64,000 nt of DNA from Romanomermis culicivorax (lineage: Eukaryota > Nematoda > Enoplea > Mermithida > Mermithidae). The stretch is from the NCBI GenBank assembly GCA_963922205.1, contig CAWUHX010000009.1:1302001-1366000 (forward strand), written 5' to 3'. Made by a program: the position numbers and the translations under genes. The notes under the pieces were generated by a model. That model worked only from the letters and a program-made list of their open reading frames with translations, did not search any database and was not told the origin of the DNA. This document shows positions 9,961 through 21,782 of the stretch, one piece after another; the stretch's first letter is position 1, and each line of letters opens with the position of its first letter.

Positions 9961-12551
9961 TCAGATTTCTTCTTCGTCGCTGTCAGACGAGATGGGTTCC
10001 TGGCCGGGGAAATTGAGGACCAATCCACCACATGGGTGGATTTCCCGGAGGATACCGACTTTTGGCGACCGTGGGGCGACTGCCGTTGGGAACGGAGATT
10101 CCTCAACAATGCTGACATCTTTGTTAACCGGACGTAAGATCTCGTCGACGACCATGTGTTTGACGACGGGCGACATGGTCGCGGCGGTCGGAGATGTCTT
10201 TTGGGCTGGCGCCGGCGATTTGGTTTGGGCTGTTGCCGACGATGTATTTTGGGCTGGTGCTGATGGTGTATTTTGGGCTGGTGCCGACGTTGTGGTTTGG
10301 ACTGTTGCCGGCGGTGTAGGATCATTTGCGGGTTCCTTGGCCGGAGGCGAGGAAGCAGTAATGTCTATTTCTGTTGGCGGTGTAGCGGCAACAGGTGGCG
10401 CTGCTGTCGGTGATGTAGCGGCGACAGCAGGCAGGAGGATCCGACTGGCCTGTTCGACTGCTCGGCGGACGGCATCGACCGAAGGCGATGATGGCTCCCC
10501 ATCCAATAAGAACTTCTCGACGGGCGAGATTGTGATAGTCCCATTGGCAATGAACTCGAGTGCCCGTCGGGCGACGTCGGGTCGTAAGAGTCGCATTGAT
10601 ACAGGTGCCACGAGCACCACGTCGGCGGCCGTGAGCGCTTCCACATGCGATGGCTCGTTGAGCAGAGTCCACGGCGAATGCGGGTATTTCTTGGCCAGGT
10701 CAACTGACCAGATGGCCAACATCGCATCTTGGACGGGCGATGGCGCTGTGAACAAGAAATCGATAGAGTCGTAGACTGAGATAGATTTCTCGTTCCTACT
10801 CTAGGATCACCTGAAGAAGAAGGTAGTATACCTGACAAATTCATGGGCTCGACCTGGTCGAGGACTTCCATAGCCGAATCCGTGGGGATCCAAGGCGGTG
10901 GTCCTGGAGGGACGATGCGGGCCGGTGGCGCCGAAGACGTCGTATTTGCGGCTGGAGCTGGCTCCGCAGTCGTGGTTTTGGGGATGCAATACGATGCGAG
11001 GATGTTAGCGTGGCCAACAAACTGCGGTGTCGTCGAGGGGTCCAGGGTGACCGGCATTGCATACCTTGGTGGTGGTGGTGGCAGTGGTATGTCCGATACA
11101 TTTATCGGTACAGGTACCTGTGCTGCTTGGACCACTGAAAATCCAATACTGATTACGCAGACAGGATAACACTGTTGTGAAGGATCTGTCAGGTGTTCAG
11201 CAAGTGCCTCATCATCCAGATCAAGAGGATCTGGATGAGGAGGGCCATCGGTAGCCCCAACGGCGTTGTTGCGACGTATGGGCTGCCGATATTGGTTCCC
11301 CATCCCGTTAGGAGGGTGGTAACCATTTCTCTGATGATACACATTTGTCCCCTGGGAAGAATAACCAGTATTTTGGTAGTCATTCTCACCTGTGTTTGCC
11401 GGATTGCGCTGCGGACAGGCAGTTGATCGGTGCACTCGCACTTGACAAGAATGAGGGCATGGCCTATCACATTGCTCCGTGGGGTGGGCACGTGTACGGC
11501 AAAAATAACAGTGACCACCGTTAGCGGTGTTGTTACCGGGAGCGGCACCAGTGGGACACTGGGCCCGGCAGTCGGCGTCGCTATGTGTACACAGTCCGTG
11601 GAAGGAGCACGTTTGAAGGTGTGCTCCTGACGAGCGTCGCCCGGTGGACTGATTTGGTATCGACGGCTGTGGAGGCGGCGTCTGTTGGATTGGCGCTGGT
11701 GCACGTTGCTGGGCCGTAAGCTTCGCTACGTGGGCCGTTAGCCTGGCCATTTCCTGTTTCAAGCGGCGAACCTCATCGGCGGAGGATGACGACGTTTGAG
11801 CGTTGCTCTGACGACCGTTAGCGCTTCTGTTAGGCATATCGGGATTATATCCGGCGTGTTTAGGTTCTGAAGAGAAAACGGCGTTAGATGGTGCAGTGTA
11901 CCAGATCTCGTCCCGAAAGATTTGAGATTCTGCGTAACAGGCTGCCTTGAGTGTCTCTTCAAGAGTCGTAAACTCCCTAAACTTGATACTATCTCGGAGG
12001 ACTGGCTTCAATCCTCGCAGAAAGATAGGTTTGATGATAGAGTCTCGGACATCCGTCGCGAGATCTGGATACGCTACCCTGGATAGTCTCTTGAGGTGCT
12101 CAAGGTAGACTATTGCGGACTCTGTCGGCTTCTGCAGTCGATCTTGGATCAGCTGCTGATGTAGATCAGAGTCGCGCCCTACCGGAAAATCTCTCCGTAG
12201 AAAAGCCGTAAACTCTTCGTAGCGGGTAGGTATTGGAGTGCTGCTGCTAAAGTCCCGGTAGGAGGCAAGAGCAGGACCCGTGAGGCATGACTCCAGAAAG
12301 GCAATTTTATACGCATGATCCGTTTCGCTTACACCCTGGAGTGTAAAGAAATGAGTAAGATGCGACATAAAATCAGTGATAGACTCACCAAAAGCACCGG
12401 AGAAGGTTGGAGGGGCCATAAAGCTAGACACGGGAGGGTGCCTCCGACCATTCATGGCCTCTAACTTTTGGTTGAGGGGTCCAAGAGCATTCTCAAATGC
12501 TGCTTGGACCTTGTTCTCGATCTGTGAAGGGAGATCAGCTTCCGACTTCAT
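9961..12551 (-). CDS. gag: gag polyprotein, with a frameshift near 10790
   Basis: Structural capsid/nucleocapsid precursor. The ATG at 12551 opens a frame with a Retrotrans_gag-like capsid region (roughly residues 50-210, containing the [12 protein letters not shown] and [13 protein letters not shown] stretches), a Q/P-rich linker, then cysteine motifs near 11480-11620. One of these is a CX2CX4HX4C knuckle ([14 protein letters not shown]), followed by CX3CX4HX4C. Near 10775-10800 coding sense leaves this frame, which runs on as low-quality sequence to 10365, and passes to the frame ending at 9961. The second part is protein-like: a helical segment, then P/A/T-rich repeats ([15 protein letters not shown]), then an acidic end (SDSDEEEI). 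A single indel explains it; a programmed shift is possible but no classical slippery heptamer was seen. Gag ends 29 bases before the env-like ATG. Confidence 0.85.
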
Positions 12552-15183
12552 GTCCGAGGGTTCGTTTTCCTGTAAGGTGGTTAGAACAGATGTCCTTGCT
12601 CGTGAAGCAATTAAGTCAAATTGGATAGAGAGCGGCTCACTGGTCTGTACAGGCTGGGTACTGAGACGGCAGGAATGACGAGGTGTCTCTATTGTGTAAA
12701 GTGAAAGTAAGTACTACTTTTGAATTCGCAGTGAAAGAGCGCGTGAATTCCAAAAAACGCGTGCGTGACGGCGTAAACTTGATTTAGCTTAAGACTAGCG
12801 ACCACAAAAAGGGAGCTAGAATGGAACAGGATTGTAAGATGCAAGATCAGAGTACACCAGGGTGACGCAGAAGGGAATTTATCTGGTCGCCCGTGATGGA
12901 TAGAGGCATGGCCTGAGATATGGGGGAATCGATCCCGACCAGAAATGTAGAGTTTGGGGCCTGGACCCGGCAAAATAGAATAGCCGAGAAGGACAGAAGA
13001 TTAGATATAAGAGGAGAGAAAAGGCGGTTTTTCCTGCCGAGAAATAAAATGACGGATGAACCCGCTCAGGAGGGATTTTTCCTGGAGGTTCGACCGTTTG
13101 TACTAGTTTACAAACCTTGGGGCGAGGCGGACTCATAGCCGGCAAGATCCTACTCACCAGGAGTAGCGCATAAAGTGGCATAAAGTGAAAAGGATGTGGA
13201 CAACTGAAAGTGAACTTAAAAGGGAGCAATAAATAGGGACAAAACTAATTTACAAACCCAGTTACGCAAAGGGGTTGCGCAGTTACGCAACGGGCCTCAC
13301 TCGCCAGGAGCGATTGCGATCTCTGTACAGTGTGATGGACTATACAGGAGGTTCCGTGTTGGACGACATTCGCAAGTAACTTACACCCGTGTCCGAAACG
13401 GGAGCCCGCATTCCGAACAGAACGGACACTCTCCAGGAGTATTATATACAGCTGGTGGCCGGGTTGCTGATCACTGAGATGTAGTGAGGCTCGCAGGTCA
13501 CACAGTGGAAGAGAGAGAGAGAGCACGGGTACCAAGGGTGCTATTCTGACACACTCAGTCAGTTAAGATGAATTACTCTGGATGTTTTGAGGGCGCACCC
13601 GAAAACATCTAAGGGATCACGGGTACAAGGTGTCCCTGGGTGAATTATTGAGTGTAAATAACTGAGGCGGACCCAGTTATGTATCGAGGCGTACTCAATA
13701 CCTTTGCTGAGGCGGACTCAACGGTGCCTTTTACATTACATTACTAACAGGGGGTGGACCGCGGAGGCGGACTCTGGGTCAGTGGCTACTCTAGCGCGGG
13801 CATCGTTAAGCCAGTTAACGAAGGCGTTCACGTGAATGAAATATGACAGGGGGTCCTATACACTCTAGGCCCAACCGGAGGCTGTGCCGCGGTCCCTCGG
13901 GAACCACTACGGCGGGGACACTAAAGAAGATCTATGTATGACAGCTCGATGAGATGAAAGAGAATGAGTGAATATAGATAAGAAATTTACAAGAAGGCTG
14001 CTGAACCCTTGCAGATGTCAGACACAGGCAGTACCGACTGCAAATGCCTGCTGTCTACATGAGTCAAACAACCAACCCAGCTGAGGCCGAGTGTAACTCG
14101 TTCAAACCTGCAGTTAAAGCTTGAAAGCAGTCACGTGGTGATCAACAGTGCCGCTACCCGGGCGGACAACCTGATCAGTACGCAGACTAGAGAGCATCTC
14201 AGGTGGTGTATGTATGTGGACTGATGTTTCCCAGGCATCAGTCCCAGACACACACCAACCCTTTGACCAGAGAAGTAGGTGATAGGACTATGTGCCAGCG
14301 ACCACCTACCCCTCAAGTGGAATACTCAAAGGACCGACAGTAACCTGGTGCTGATGTCAAAAGGTAGGGGTATGAACCAACACATGACCTTGGTGCTGAC
14401 TACAGGTGCCTGGGATAAGAGTATTCAAGTATCATGTCGCAGTTGCAGACGCCAGGGGTGAGTGCCTAAGGCCAGCAAAACTCCTGCAGTAGCACGTAAT
14501 GTTACCGTTGGGAAGGTCAGAAATAGGATCATGTAACCTCAATTCCTGCTGCGAGAACATGATACATTGTCATTGCTGACGTCAGCAATAGGGCCCTGAA
14601 GCCAACTATCGGTATACAGCAACACGTGATAGTGCTGTTGCTGATGTCAAAAGGTGCAACCGAGGGTCTGATACCTTAAGTCAATGACATGAGATGCAGT
14701 TGTTGCAGACGTCAGATGTGGCACCCGTAAGACCTGCACATCTTTGAATAGTCACACGGTGCGTCACCATTACTGACGTCACAGATGGGGTGCAGGGAAC
14801 CAGCCGAACCTGTTGCAACAACGTTAGCTTCAGCTGTTGCAGACGTCAGAAGTCAGTACTGCAGGAGTATTAACTTAAACAACGTCACGTAATGTCACCA
14901 TTGCTGACGTCAGGAGTAGAACCCGGAGGGCTACCCACCCCTTAAAGCAACAGCAAGTGAAGCGGCTGTTGCAGACGTCAGTGGTTGCATCCATGAGGCT
15001 GAACCACACAACAACAACAACCCGTAATGTTGTTGTTGCTGACGTCAAAGAACATGACCCGTAAAGTCTATGGTCTAGATGCAACAACCCGAGAATAAAA
15101 GAGAACAGACCTTACAGTAAGTAGAAATGAGAAAGAGAGAGAAACTTACGTAAGGGTGTCATACTGTAGCAGTGGCATCAGAA

Positions 15184-15216
<33 letters not shown>

Positions 15217-16217
15217 GACACCGCTCAGATGACCGAGAAAAATGGAGGGAAAAAATAACAGAAAAGCAGAAAATACGAGATTTGGACATACGCGTGTTAA
15301 ATGTGTAAACAGTAGGTGGAAAATTTCGGGGCCGGAAAAGTGAGCAATTTCGACAGTTTCCGCCGACATACAAAAATACTGTACACAATTAACAGATCGC
15401 AGCCACGTATGACGTCCAGAATCATACGTGGAGGATGTACTGTGTCATGGGGTCATGGACCACCGACAGTCAGGAGAGGCCGTAAACCCCTACCGCTGTG
15501 ATACCAGTACCCGCATATGGGTATACTGTAGTTACAGTACGGGAATGGACACAGGCTTACTGTAACGGCACCCACCCTGAGGGTTACAGTATACCACCCA
15601 AAAGGAGAGAGGGGGAAAATAAAGGAGAAAGAAACAAATAAGGTATTTTACAACACAGACTAAGTATGTAGACTATACAGAATTATTCAGAGGAGGAATA
15701 CAGAATACTCGGTATATAACTCAACTCTGAGGACATTTAGCTCGGCTCTGGGGATAAATAACTCGACTCAGGGGGAATTTATTACTCATAGGGGCGATAC
15801 ACACGCATGAGATAATTATTTACACATATAGATCACATTTAGATCACTTGTAAGGGCGATTCCCGTCTTACAGTACTTTAAACTCGATTCTAAGGGATAA
15901 ATTCCCGACCTAAAGTAATAACTCTCGGTGGCACGGGAAAGATTTCCGACTTACAGTAACAACACCCGACTTGAGGGGAGGTTGCCGACCTACAGTAGCA
16001 GTAATCCGAAATAAGGGACATTCCCGACCCATTAGGCAGTAAACCCGAATCTGGGGGGGGGTCTCCGACTTATTGGATGGCTAGTACCCGATTTTAAGGG
16101 GGCTTGTCCGACTTAAAATGGGAATTGACCCGACCTGGGGGTAGTTCCGACCCAAGGGTGAAGTTTTTGCACTTAAGGGCGAGTGCCAGACTTAAGGTCG
16201 ATTTTCCAGCCTCGCCA
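12552..16217 (-). other. 3.7-kb retroelement leader made of diverged tandem arrays
   Basis: No protein-like frame lies between the primer-binding site and gag. Three repeat fields are visible (plus-strand reading): 15840-16200, spaced CCGACTTA/CCCGACC motifs alternating with AAGGG tracts; 14340-15060, units of about 66 bp carrying GACGTCA palindromes in alternating contexts (TTGCTGACGTCA, TTGCAGACGTCAG); 13080-13900, recurring GAGGCGGACTC and CCAGGAG motifs. A T25 run lies at 15191-15216. Such length could hold packaging structure, translation-control sequence or enhancers; which one is not shown by sequence. Confidence 0.75.
16199..16217 (-). promoter_or_regulatory. Primer-binding site
   Basis: Directly after the 5' LTR on the minus strand comes TGGCGAGGCTGGAAAAT. 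The leading TGG pairs with a tRNA 3' CCA, and there is no spacer from the LTR, as in most Ty3/Gypsy elements. I could not assign the tRNA by eye. Confidence 0.7.
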
Positions 16218-17643
16218 TGTCACATTTTACGCCATGTCACGTGTATGACATGTGGATTTGGGAGAGCTGGGGAGGTTTGGGTATCTCATCAGGTAATACC
16301 GTGTTTTAGACATCACATTGATGGTGAACCATATCAGATTGATCCTATTACAGTGAGTAATAGGCTGTGACTCCTGATGGATACTGGCATTTTCCCCAGG
16401 CTTCCCTGGTTGGCGTTGGGGCCTAACCTGGCGAATGGTGGCTATAGAGAGGTCTATAGTCGGTTCTCTGGTGTTGTCCTTGGGGTCTTGCTGTAGGGTA
16501 ATGGACAACGCTGCCAGGCTAGGTGCCACAATCCCGGAGTCCTACTCAGTGAGAGTGGGGACAGGGTCACCCGTAAAATGACCTAATTTGTGGGACCCGA
16601 TTATGAACCAGACAGCCCCTTTTAGCCCGAACCTGAGAGGTGGAGGCCCTACTTATCTGTGGCAAACTTGGGAAACCGACTTAGGAAGGATTTCCCAACA
16701 AATACCCCACAAATAACAATAATCCCCTGAGAAGACTCACCTAGTCCTGTTTCTCAAGCGATTCGACGAAATGGGCGGCAAGTCCCTGGACACTTTCGGT
16801 CTTCTGGCACTGGAGCGGGGGGAGGTGCGATCCACAGGAGTCCTAGCGGCGAGTGGCGGCGATCGGGAGGCGATTCTCCAACGTTTTCTTCACGAACCGG
16901 GGCGGTCGGACACCTGGCACTGATGGGCAGCGGGTACTGTAGACGGGTAAGCGGCGGACGCAGTAACCGAGTATAAATTTATGCAAATTTATTGGCAATA
17001 AGGCGGCGGACGCACAAGTGTATATAAAATTATGCAAATTAAACGAAAGGCGGCGGACGCGGAGCTATAACCGGACGGAAGCTTGGTGAACCCAAGAATG
17101 AGCGAAAAACTAAAGAAACATGTCCTTTTAAGGACATGTTTGGCTACAGCTGCAGCTTGGGCGGAGTTTCTCGGCGCTCAAGCTAACTTCTGCAGCTAGA
17201 CGTGATGCAGAAGATGCCTATGAGCACATAGACATTTTTCGTTCACATGCGTTTAGCACTGAGGCCGACTGCAGTGCCTATGCTAAGCATATGAACGTCT
17301 TTAGCTAAACTTCTTAGCTAGTCGTTTTTGCGTAACAAAAACGACGCTAATTTTTGGTGATAAGAGGTGCATGAATGCACCAAAAATAGCCATGTGCTCG
17401 TGGAGCACGACTGGCGGAAGTTTTTAGCTAAAGGGCCTACTGTAGCCCGCGTTCATAAAGAAATAAAAATACAACAAAACGAAACATAAAAATGCATGAA
17501 AAATATAAAAACGAACACAAAATGCATGTGCAAAAATGAAATAAACGAAAACATGAATGAGTAATAAACAAATTATGAAGAAAAACCAAATATCGACATG
17601 ATCGGAATCACGTGACGTTGGAGAAATTGAGCGGCACGTGACA
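16218..17643 (-). repeat. 5' LTR of the retroelement
   Basis: Second copy of the 1,426-bp LTR. For a minus-strand element this is the promoter-bearing 5' copy. The same TATATA, AATAAA and hairpins are present at the equivalent positions (for example 17118-17139 and 17321-17345). AGTA at 17644-17647 matches the base quartet before the left LTR. Confidence 0.97.
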
Positions 17644-17820
17644 AGTAAAATCTCGGATAATGTAACCCATGTTTAACCCGCCACTTTACCCGCCTTTTGC
17701 CAGTAATTTTACCTGTGATTTTACCCATCTTTAACCCGAACTTTTACTTGCGATTTTACCCGTCTTTTACCAAGGATTTTACCTGTGTTTAACTTGGAAA
17801 TTTACCCGACTTTTTTAGTT
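17644..17820. repeat. Short-period tandem array of TTTTACCCG-type units
   Basis: Starts at the target duplication and repeats degenerate units of about 20 bp built on ATTTTACCYGTSTTTAACC. It probably belongs to the host insertion site rather than the element, because the left flank (AAGTAAGGTAAAAGTA) could be its continuation. Confidence 0.55.
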
Positions 17821-18872
17821 TTCATATTACAGAATGTAGGTAAGTTGCCCAACCCACCATTTTTATATATGTTTTCTATCGTGAACTTGTTTTTAGTCAT
17901 ATTAACAGGGTATCCCAAAACTGAGATTCCAATATCTCACAACGAAACATTTCTTACTGTTCACAGCAATAGCTCTCATGGCTATGCACTACTTCCCCGA
18001 TTATGTGAGCCACCCACTCATGCTCTTGTAACTGCAGCTATCCTGAAATTATAATTTTGCCTTGCTGTATTGTTGCTGGAATAAAATTCACGCAAGGGAA
18101 TTTTCTGATAGGATTACTTTGGGCGTAAGGGGTATTGATTTGCTTAATGTATTACATTGAAACAGTAGCGAGATTCCATTTTCTATGATAACATTCAACT
18201 CTTCATGTCTGGAAAAATCACACAAATTATTCTTATCCATGAAAAACAATTCATGGTTTGTATCTAGTTTTAAAAAAAGATCTTCTACAAAAATAGAATG
18301 AGGTTCAAGCATATCCAATTCCAGTGGTAATAGTTTAGCAAAAAACCAAAATTGTGTAACTTTTTTTCACCCCATAGGTAATCCAACTTCACAATGTAAA
18401 TGATTGCAAGCCTTGGCTATGCCTTTGTAAAAAGGTCTTCGCTTCCGGTGAAAAGCAAGTCCAAATCAAATCAGCCATTTCTCATTTCTGTTTGTTGGTC
18501 AGTTTGTTGGTACCTCAAATAAAAATAATATATTTGACTAGGTAGATAAAATAGATATAAAATTTTTTATCTTTTACATTATCTTGTACCATTCTGACAA
18601 AAACTTCCAATGCTGCCAACATCGTAATTCTAATTGTCACAGTAGCAAGCAACAAATTATAGAAAAATGATCAACTTCTAAAATTTTGACTAAACTGATG
18701 ATGCATTCTAAAATATTCTTTTCTGACTATGTAGTAAATCTACAGTATCATTGTATTGTAACCTAGAACCTGTCATCATGCACAAGTTTTGGAATTTATT
18801 AGTATGACAACAACATGAAAATACAGTAGGATTGAGTATAAATATTTTGAAACATGAGTGTAGATGCATAAA
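17821..18872. other. A/T-rich stretch, no supported gene
   Basis: A 76-codon minus-strand frame (18088-18318, extendable to about 18340) has protein-like composition but lacks a convincing acceptor or donor. Nothing else stands out. Confidence 0.35.
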
Positions 18873-19057
18873 TCAACCATCGCTTTGAGGGCATTGTAAA
18901 ATTTCTTCTACAAAATGTAGTAAGGGTGTTACATGCAATTTATAATTTTTACATGAATATTCCTGAGCTGTAAAATTATTTGTATTTAGTATTGTAGAAT
19001 CCACACCATTTACATTTTCCCCATTTTCATAAATTTTGAAAGGATATTGTAGCCATA
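18873..19057 (-). CDS. Possible terminal exon of an unrecognised gene
   Basis: On the minus strand a strong acceptor (TATCTGTTTTTGTAG) ends at 19058. The frame then runs about 60 codons to TGA at 18873-18875 (starts WLQYPFKIYENGEN, ends LQCPQSDG). It contains two NxS/T sequons and no membrane segment. No upstream exon was identified, so the call rests on the acceptor and composition. Confidence 0.3.
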
Positions 19058-20930
19058 CTACAAAAACAGATATAAAAAGAGTTATGGTAAGACCATTAAG
19101 AAAAGTGTGTTTACTGCATAGCATATTGATAAATAAATAAATAAGATCCAACCAACTTGCAAAAAGTTTTTTTGTAAAAATGGCAACTCCTTTAGGTGTA
19201 TATAAAATCATATGATTATTGTTAGGATTATTGATTATTGCCCATCCATCCATTCATTCAATGATACTTTTATTGATGTATTGACAAGCAACATAATGCC
19301 AAAAAAACATGAAAGAAATGAATGACATAATATCGATCCATTGCAAACCAGGAAAAACTAGATTAAAGTGACTTTTTAGGCACATAATGATTGTATGAAG
19401 AAGAAGTTGCAAAATATGTATGTGAAAGTCACAGTTTGTCGAAACACTAAAACGATGAATTTATAAATTGATATCATCAAGAAAGAACAATAAAATAAAC
19501 AGACAATGGAATTAGAATGCTTCTCAAAGTTTGAAATTTGAGGCTGGCTAGTATTACCAGATTATACCCAAAGTACACTCTTTATTCCAGTGCAACTTAG
19601 AATAATCAGGCAACAGTCAAGGTGATTGACAAGTTTTTTATTCTTAAGAAGTTTCGTAATACAAGAGTAATTAGAAAATCATGAAATAAATGTCTAAGAC
19701 AATAGTCATTGCCCCAGAGCTGGAATGATAGTTATAGGGTATGGTGCTGCTAGCCTTTACAGAAAAAATAACATATCGAAAGGATAATACTTGACGAAAA
19801 ACTGAAATACAGCAAAGTTTTTATAAAAAGATGTCTGTCTTTCTTAAAAAAAGGAAACACAGTATGACAGTTTAATTTAATAATTTTGAGTGAAAAAGAA
19901 TTTGTCTGTCTTTTCTTCTTTTATAATTTTAACACCGACTTGTTTCATTATTCATATCATGCAAACTTATTGTATAGATTTCAAGTTCTAAAAATATTTC
20001 AACTTTGATATTCTATAACTGCTAAATGAAGAACCTGATAGTTTTGAAAAGTAGAGGTTTCCTACATAGAATGGTTAGATGAATCATGCTTTTCTCCATG
20101 TAAGGTTCTAGCACATAAGGTGGCAAACCTTAAAAACAATTCGTTTGTCAAGCTTAAGATTTCTGTGTTGATCAACTTTTCCATCAAACCAATTTTGGCA
20201 CAGTGTTAGGAATACTATGTCCATATAATAGATATACATAATTGATTTTTAGTTTTTATGCCTCAGAACAGATAATATAAGTCAACAGTTATTAAATTTT
20301 GGATGTGCACAACCAAGTCCACATATTATAGAACTCTGTTTAGTTACTCCTCCAACTGAAAAATAAAAGAAATGAATCAAGAATAGAAAAAAGAAAGGAA
20401 AGTCAACTTTTAGAACTTTCATGTGCGCTTAGGATGGTATGAGAACAAAGTTCACTTTCCATACATTAAAAGCGAGCAAAAGATCCATATTTCAACCTCA
20501 AAGGACACATAACTGACCATATAACTTGTTTTCAAAGTAAGAAAGCATTTGCCTTAATGATTGTTCAGGAATCAGAAAATGAGAAATTGATGGATGTCAT
20601 TTTCAGCATTCTATTCCATAGAATTCAGAATGCTGATTTCAGCAAAACAATTTGTTCTTCAGAATGTTTGCAATTCATCAAATGCAGGCCAAATTTGAAC
20701 TTGGGTCATGACCTCGTGTTTCAACACACTTTTTGATGCATATACATGCTTTTCATTTCAGTAGCGTTGTAAAAGCATATTTCAATAACACCAAGGATCC
20801 ATACCTCGAACCATACTAACAGCTGAAACTTTTTTTTGTGAGTCAGAATATAAATGAAATATGATAGATGAAATAGATCAAAAAATCCTAAAATTTGTAA
20901 TATGATACTGTCTGGTAATGTGACACTGCC
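19058..20930. other. A/T-rich intergenic stretch, nothing recognised
   Basis: Neither strand shows a supported exon, RNA gene or terminal-repeat element. Open frames are short and biased to F, I, L, K and N. Confidence 0.45.
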
Positions 20931-20934
20931 TGGC

Positions 20935-21545
20935 AAGTCTTTTTTATGCAACCTGTTCTTGGTTTTTTGTCTTACTTTTTTCACCTTTGTACACTACATG
21001 TTTACTGTATATGTCTACTTTTTTCCAGAACGGTTTTCTTTTTTTGCCTTACCTTTTTCACATTTCTACACTACATGCTCACCGTATGTCCACTTTTTTC
21101 CACATCGATTTTTTGCCTTACCTTTTTCACCTTTGCATGCTACATTTGCACTGTACATCCACCTTTCCCAGATCGATTTTCGTTTTTTGCCTTACCTTTT
21201 TCACATTTCTACACTACATGCTCACTGTATGTCCACTTTTTTCCACATCGATTTTTTGGCCTTACCTTTTTCACCTTTGCATGCTACATTTGCACTGTAC
21301 ATCCAATTTTTTCAGATCGATTTTCGTTTTTTTGCCTTACCTTTTTCATTTTCGTACACTGCATGTACACTGTATGTCTATTTCCTACAGATCGATTTCC
21401 GTTTTTTGCCTCACCTTTTTAACCCTTGCACGCTACATGTACGCCGTATGTCCACTTTTTTCCAGATTGGTTTTATTTTTTTTGCCTTGCCTTTCTCGCT
21501 TTTACATTGCATGAACACTGTATGTCCATTTTTTATAGATCAATC
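20935..21545. repeat. Minisatellite with units of about 60-85 bp
   Basis: About eight diverged units share TTTTTGCCTTACCTTTTTCAC, then CTACATGxxCACTGTATGTCCAC and CAGATCGATTTTCGTTTTT. Because the units lack TAA/TAG/TGA in the forward direction, all three plus-strand frames stay open for 150-250 codons; these are products of the repeat. Confidence 0.8.
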
Positions 21546-21782
21546 TTCGTTTTTTATTTTTTATTTACATCCTTTTTTGTTTTACATTGATTTTCGTTCT
21601 TCCATTTTTTTGTTTCTCATCGATTTTCCTTTTTCCATTTTTTGTTCCATATTGGTTTCCCTTTTTCAATAGAGTACAACCTACAGTAACACAAATATTA
21701 CCCTAATTTCACTATTACCGTAATCCAAAAATTACCATAATTCTACTGTAAGACACATAGAAACTAAGCTACAGTAACTAAC

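Larger units (their letters stand above)
1278..17643 (-). mobile_element. Complete Ty3/Gypsy-type LTR retroelement with env-like gene upstream of pol
   Basis: The element is 16,366 bp, unusually long for the family, and reads on the minus strand. Two direct repeats of 1,426 bp (1278-2703 and 16218-17643) both begin TGTCAC and end GTGACA. AGTA occurs directly outside both ends (1274-1277 and 17644-17647), the 4-bp duplication expected of this integrase class. Order: LTR, primer-binding site, leader 12552-16217, gag, env-like glycoprotein, two protease-like domains, RT, RNase H, integrase, 3' array, LTR. RT (YLDD, LPFGL), RNase H (TDAS, GIGAVL) and the integrase with GPY-type tail mark Ty3/Gypsy. 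LTRs differ at about 15 of 1,426 positions by my count (about 99% identical), so insertion is recent. Coding lesions near 10790, near 5490 and at 3740-3742 make this copy unlikely to be autonomous. Confidence 0.97.

Noticed and set aside
9933..10325. Upstream extension of the env-pol frame (131 codons before ATG 9932)
   Set aside because: It overlaps the protein-like gag C-terminus in another frame and is basic low-complexity sequence; the signal peptide begins at 9932.
10365..10370. TAG readthrough between gag and the env-pol frame
   Set aside because: The gag and env-pol frames coincide here around one TAG, which mimics retroviral readthrough. But the true gag C-terminus is in a different frame ending at 9961, so the arrangement is accidental after the gag frameshift.
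9743..10774. 343-codon plus-strand frame rich in A, G and V
   Set aside because: Antisense shadow of the P/A/T-rich gag 3' region; no start context or homology.
20902..21672. 256-codon frame resembling a multi-pass F/L-rich protein
   Set aside because: Produced by a minisatellite; all three plus frames are open, so openness has no coding meaning.
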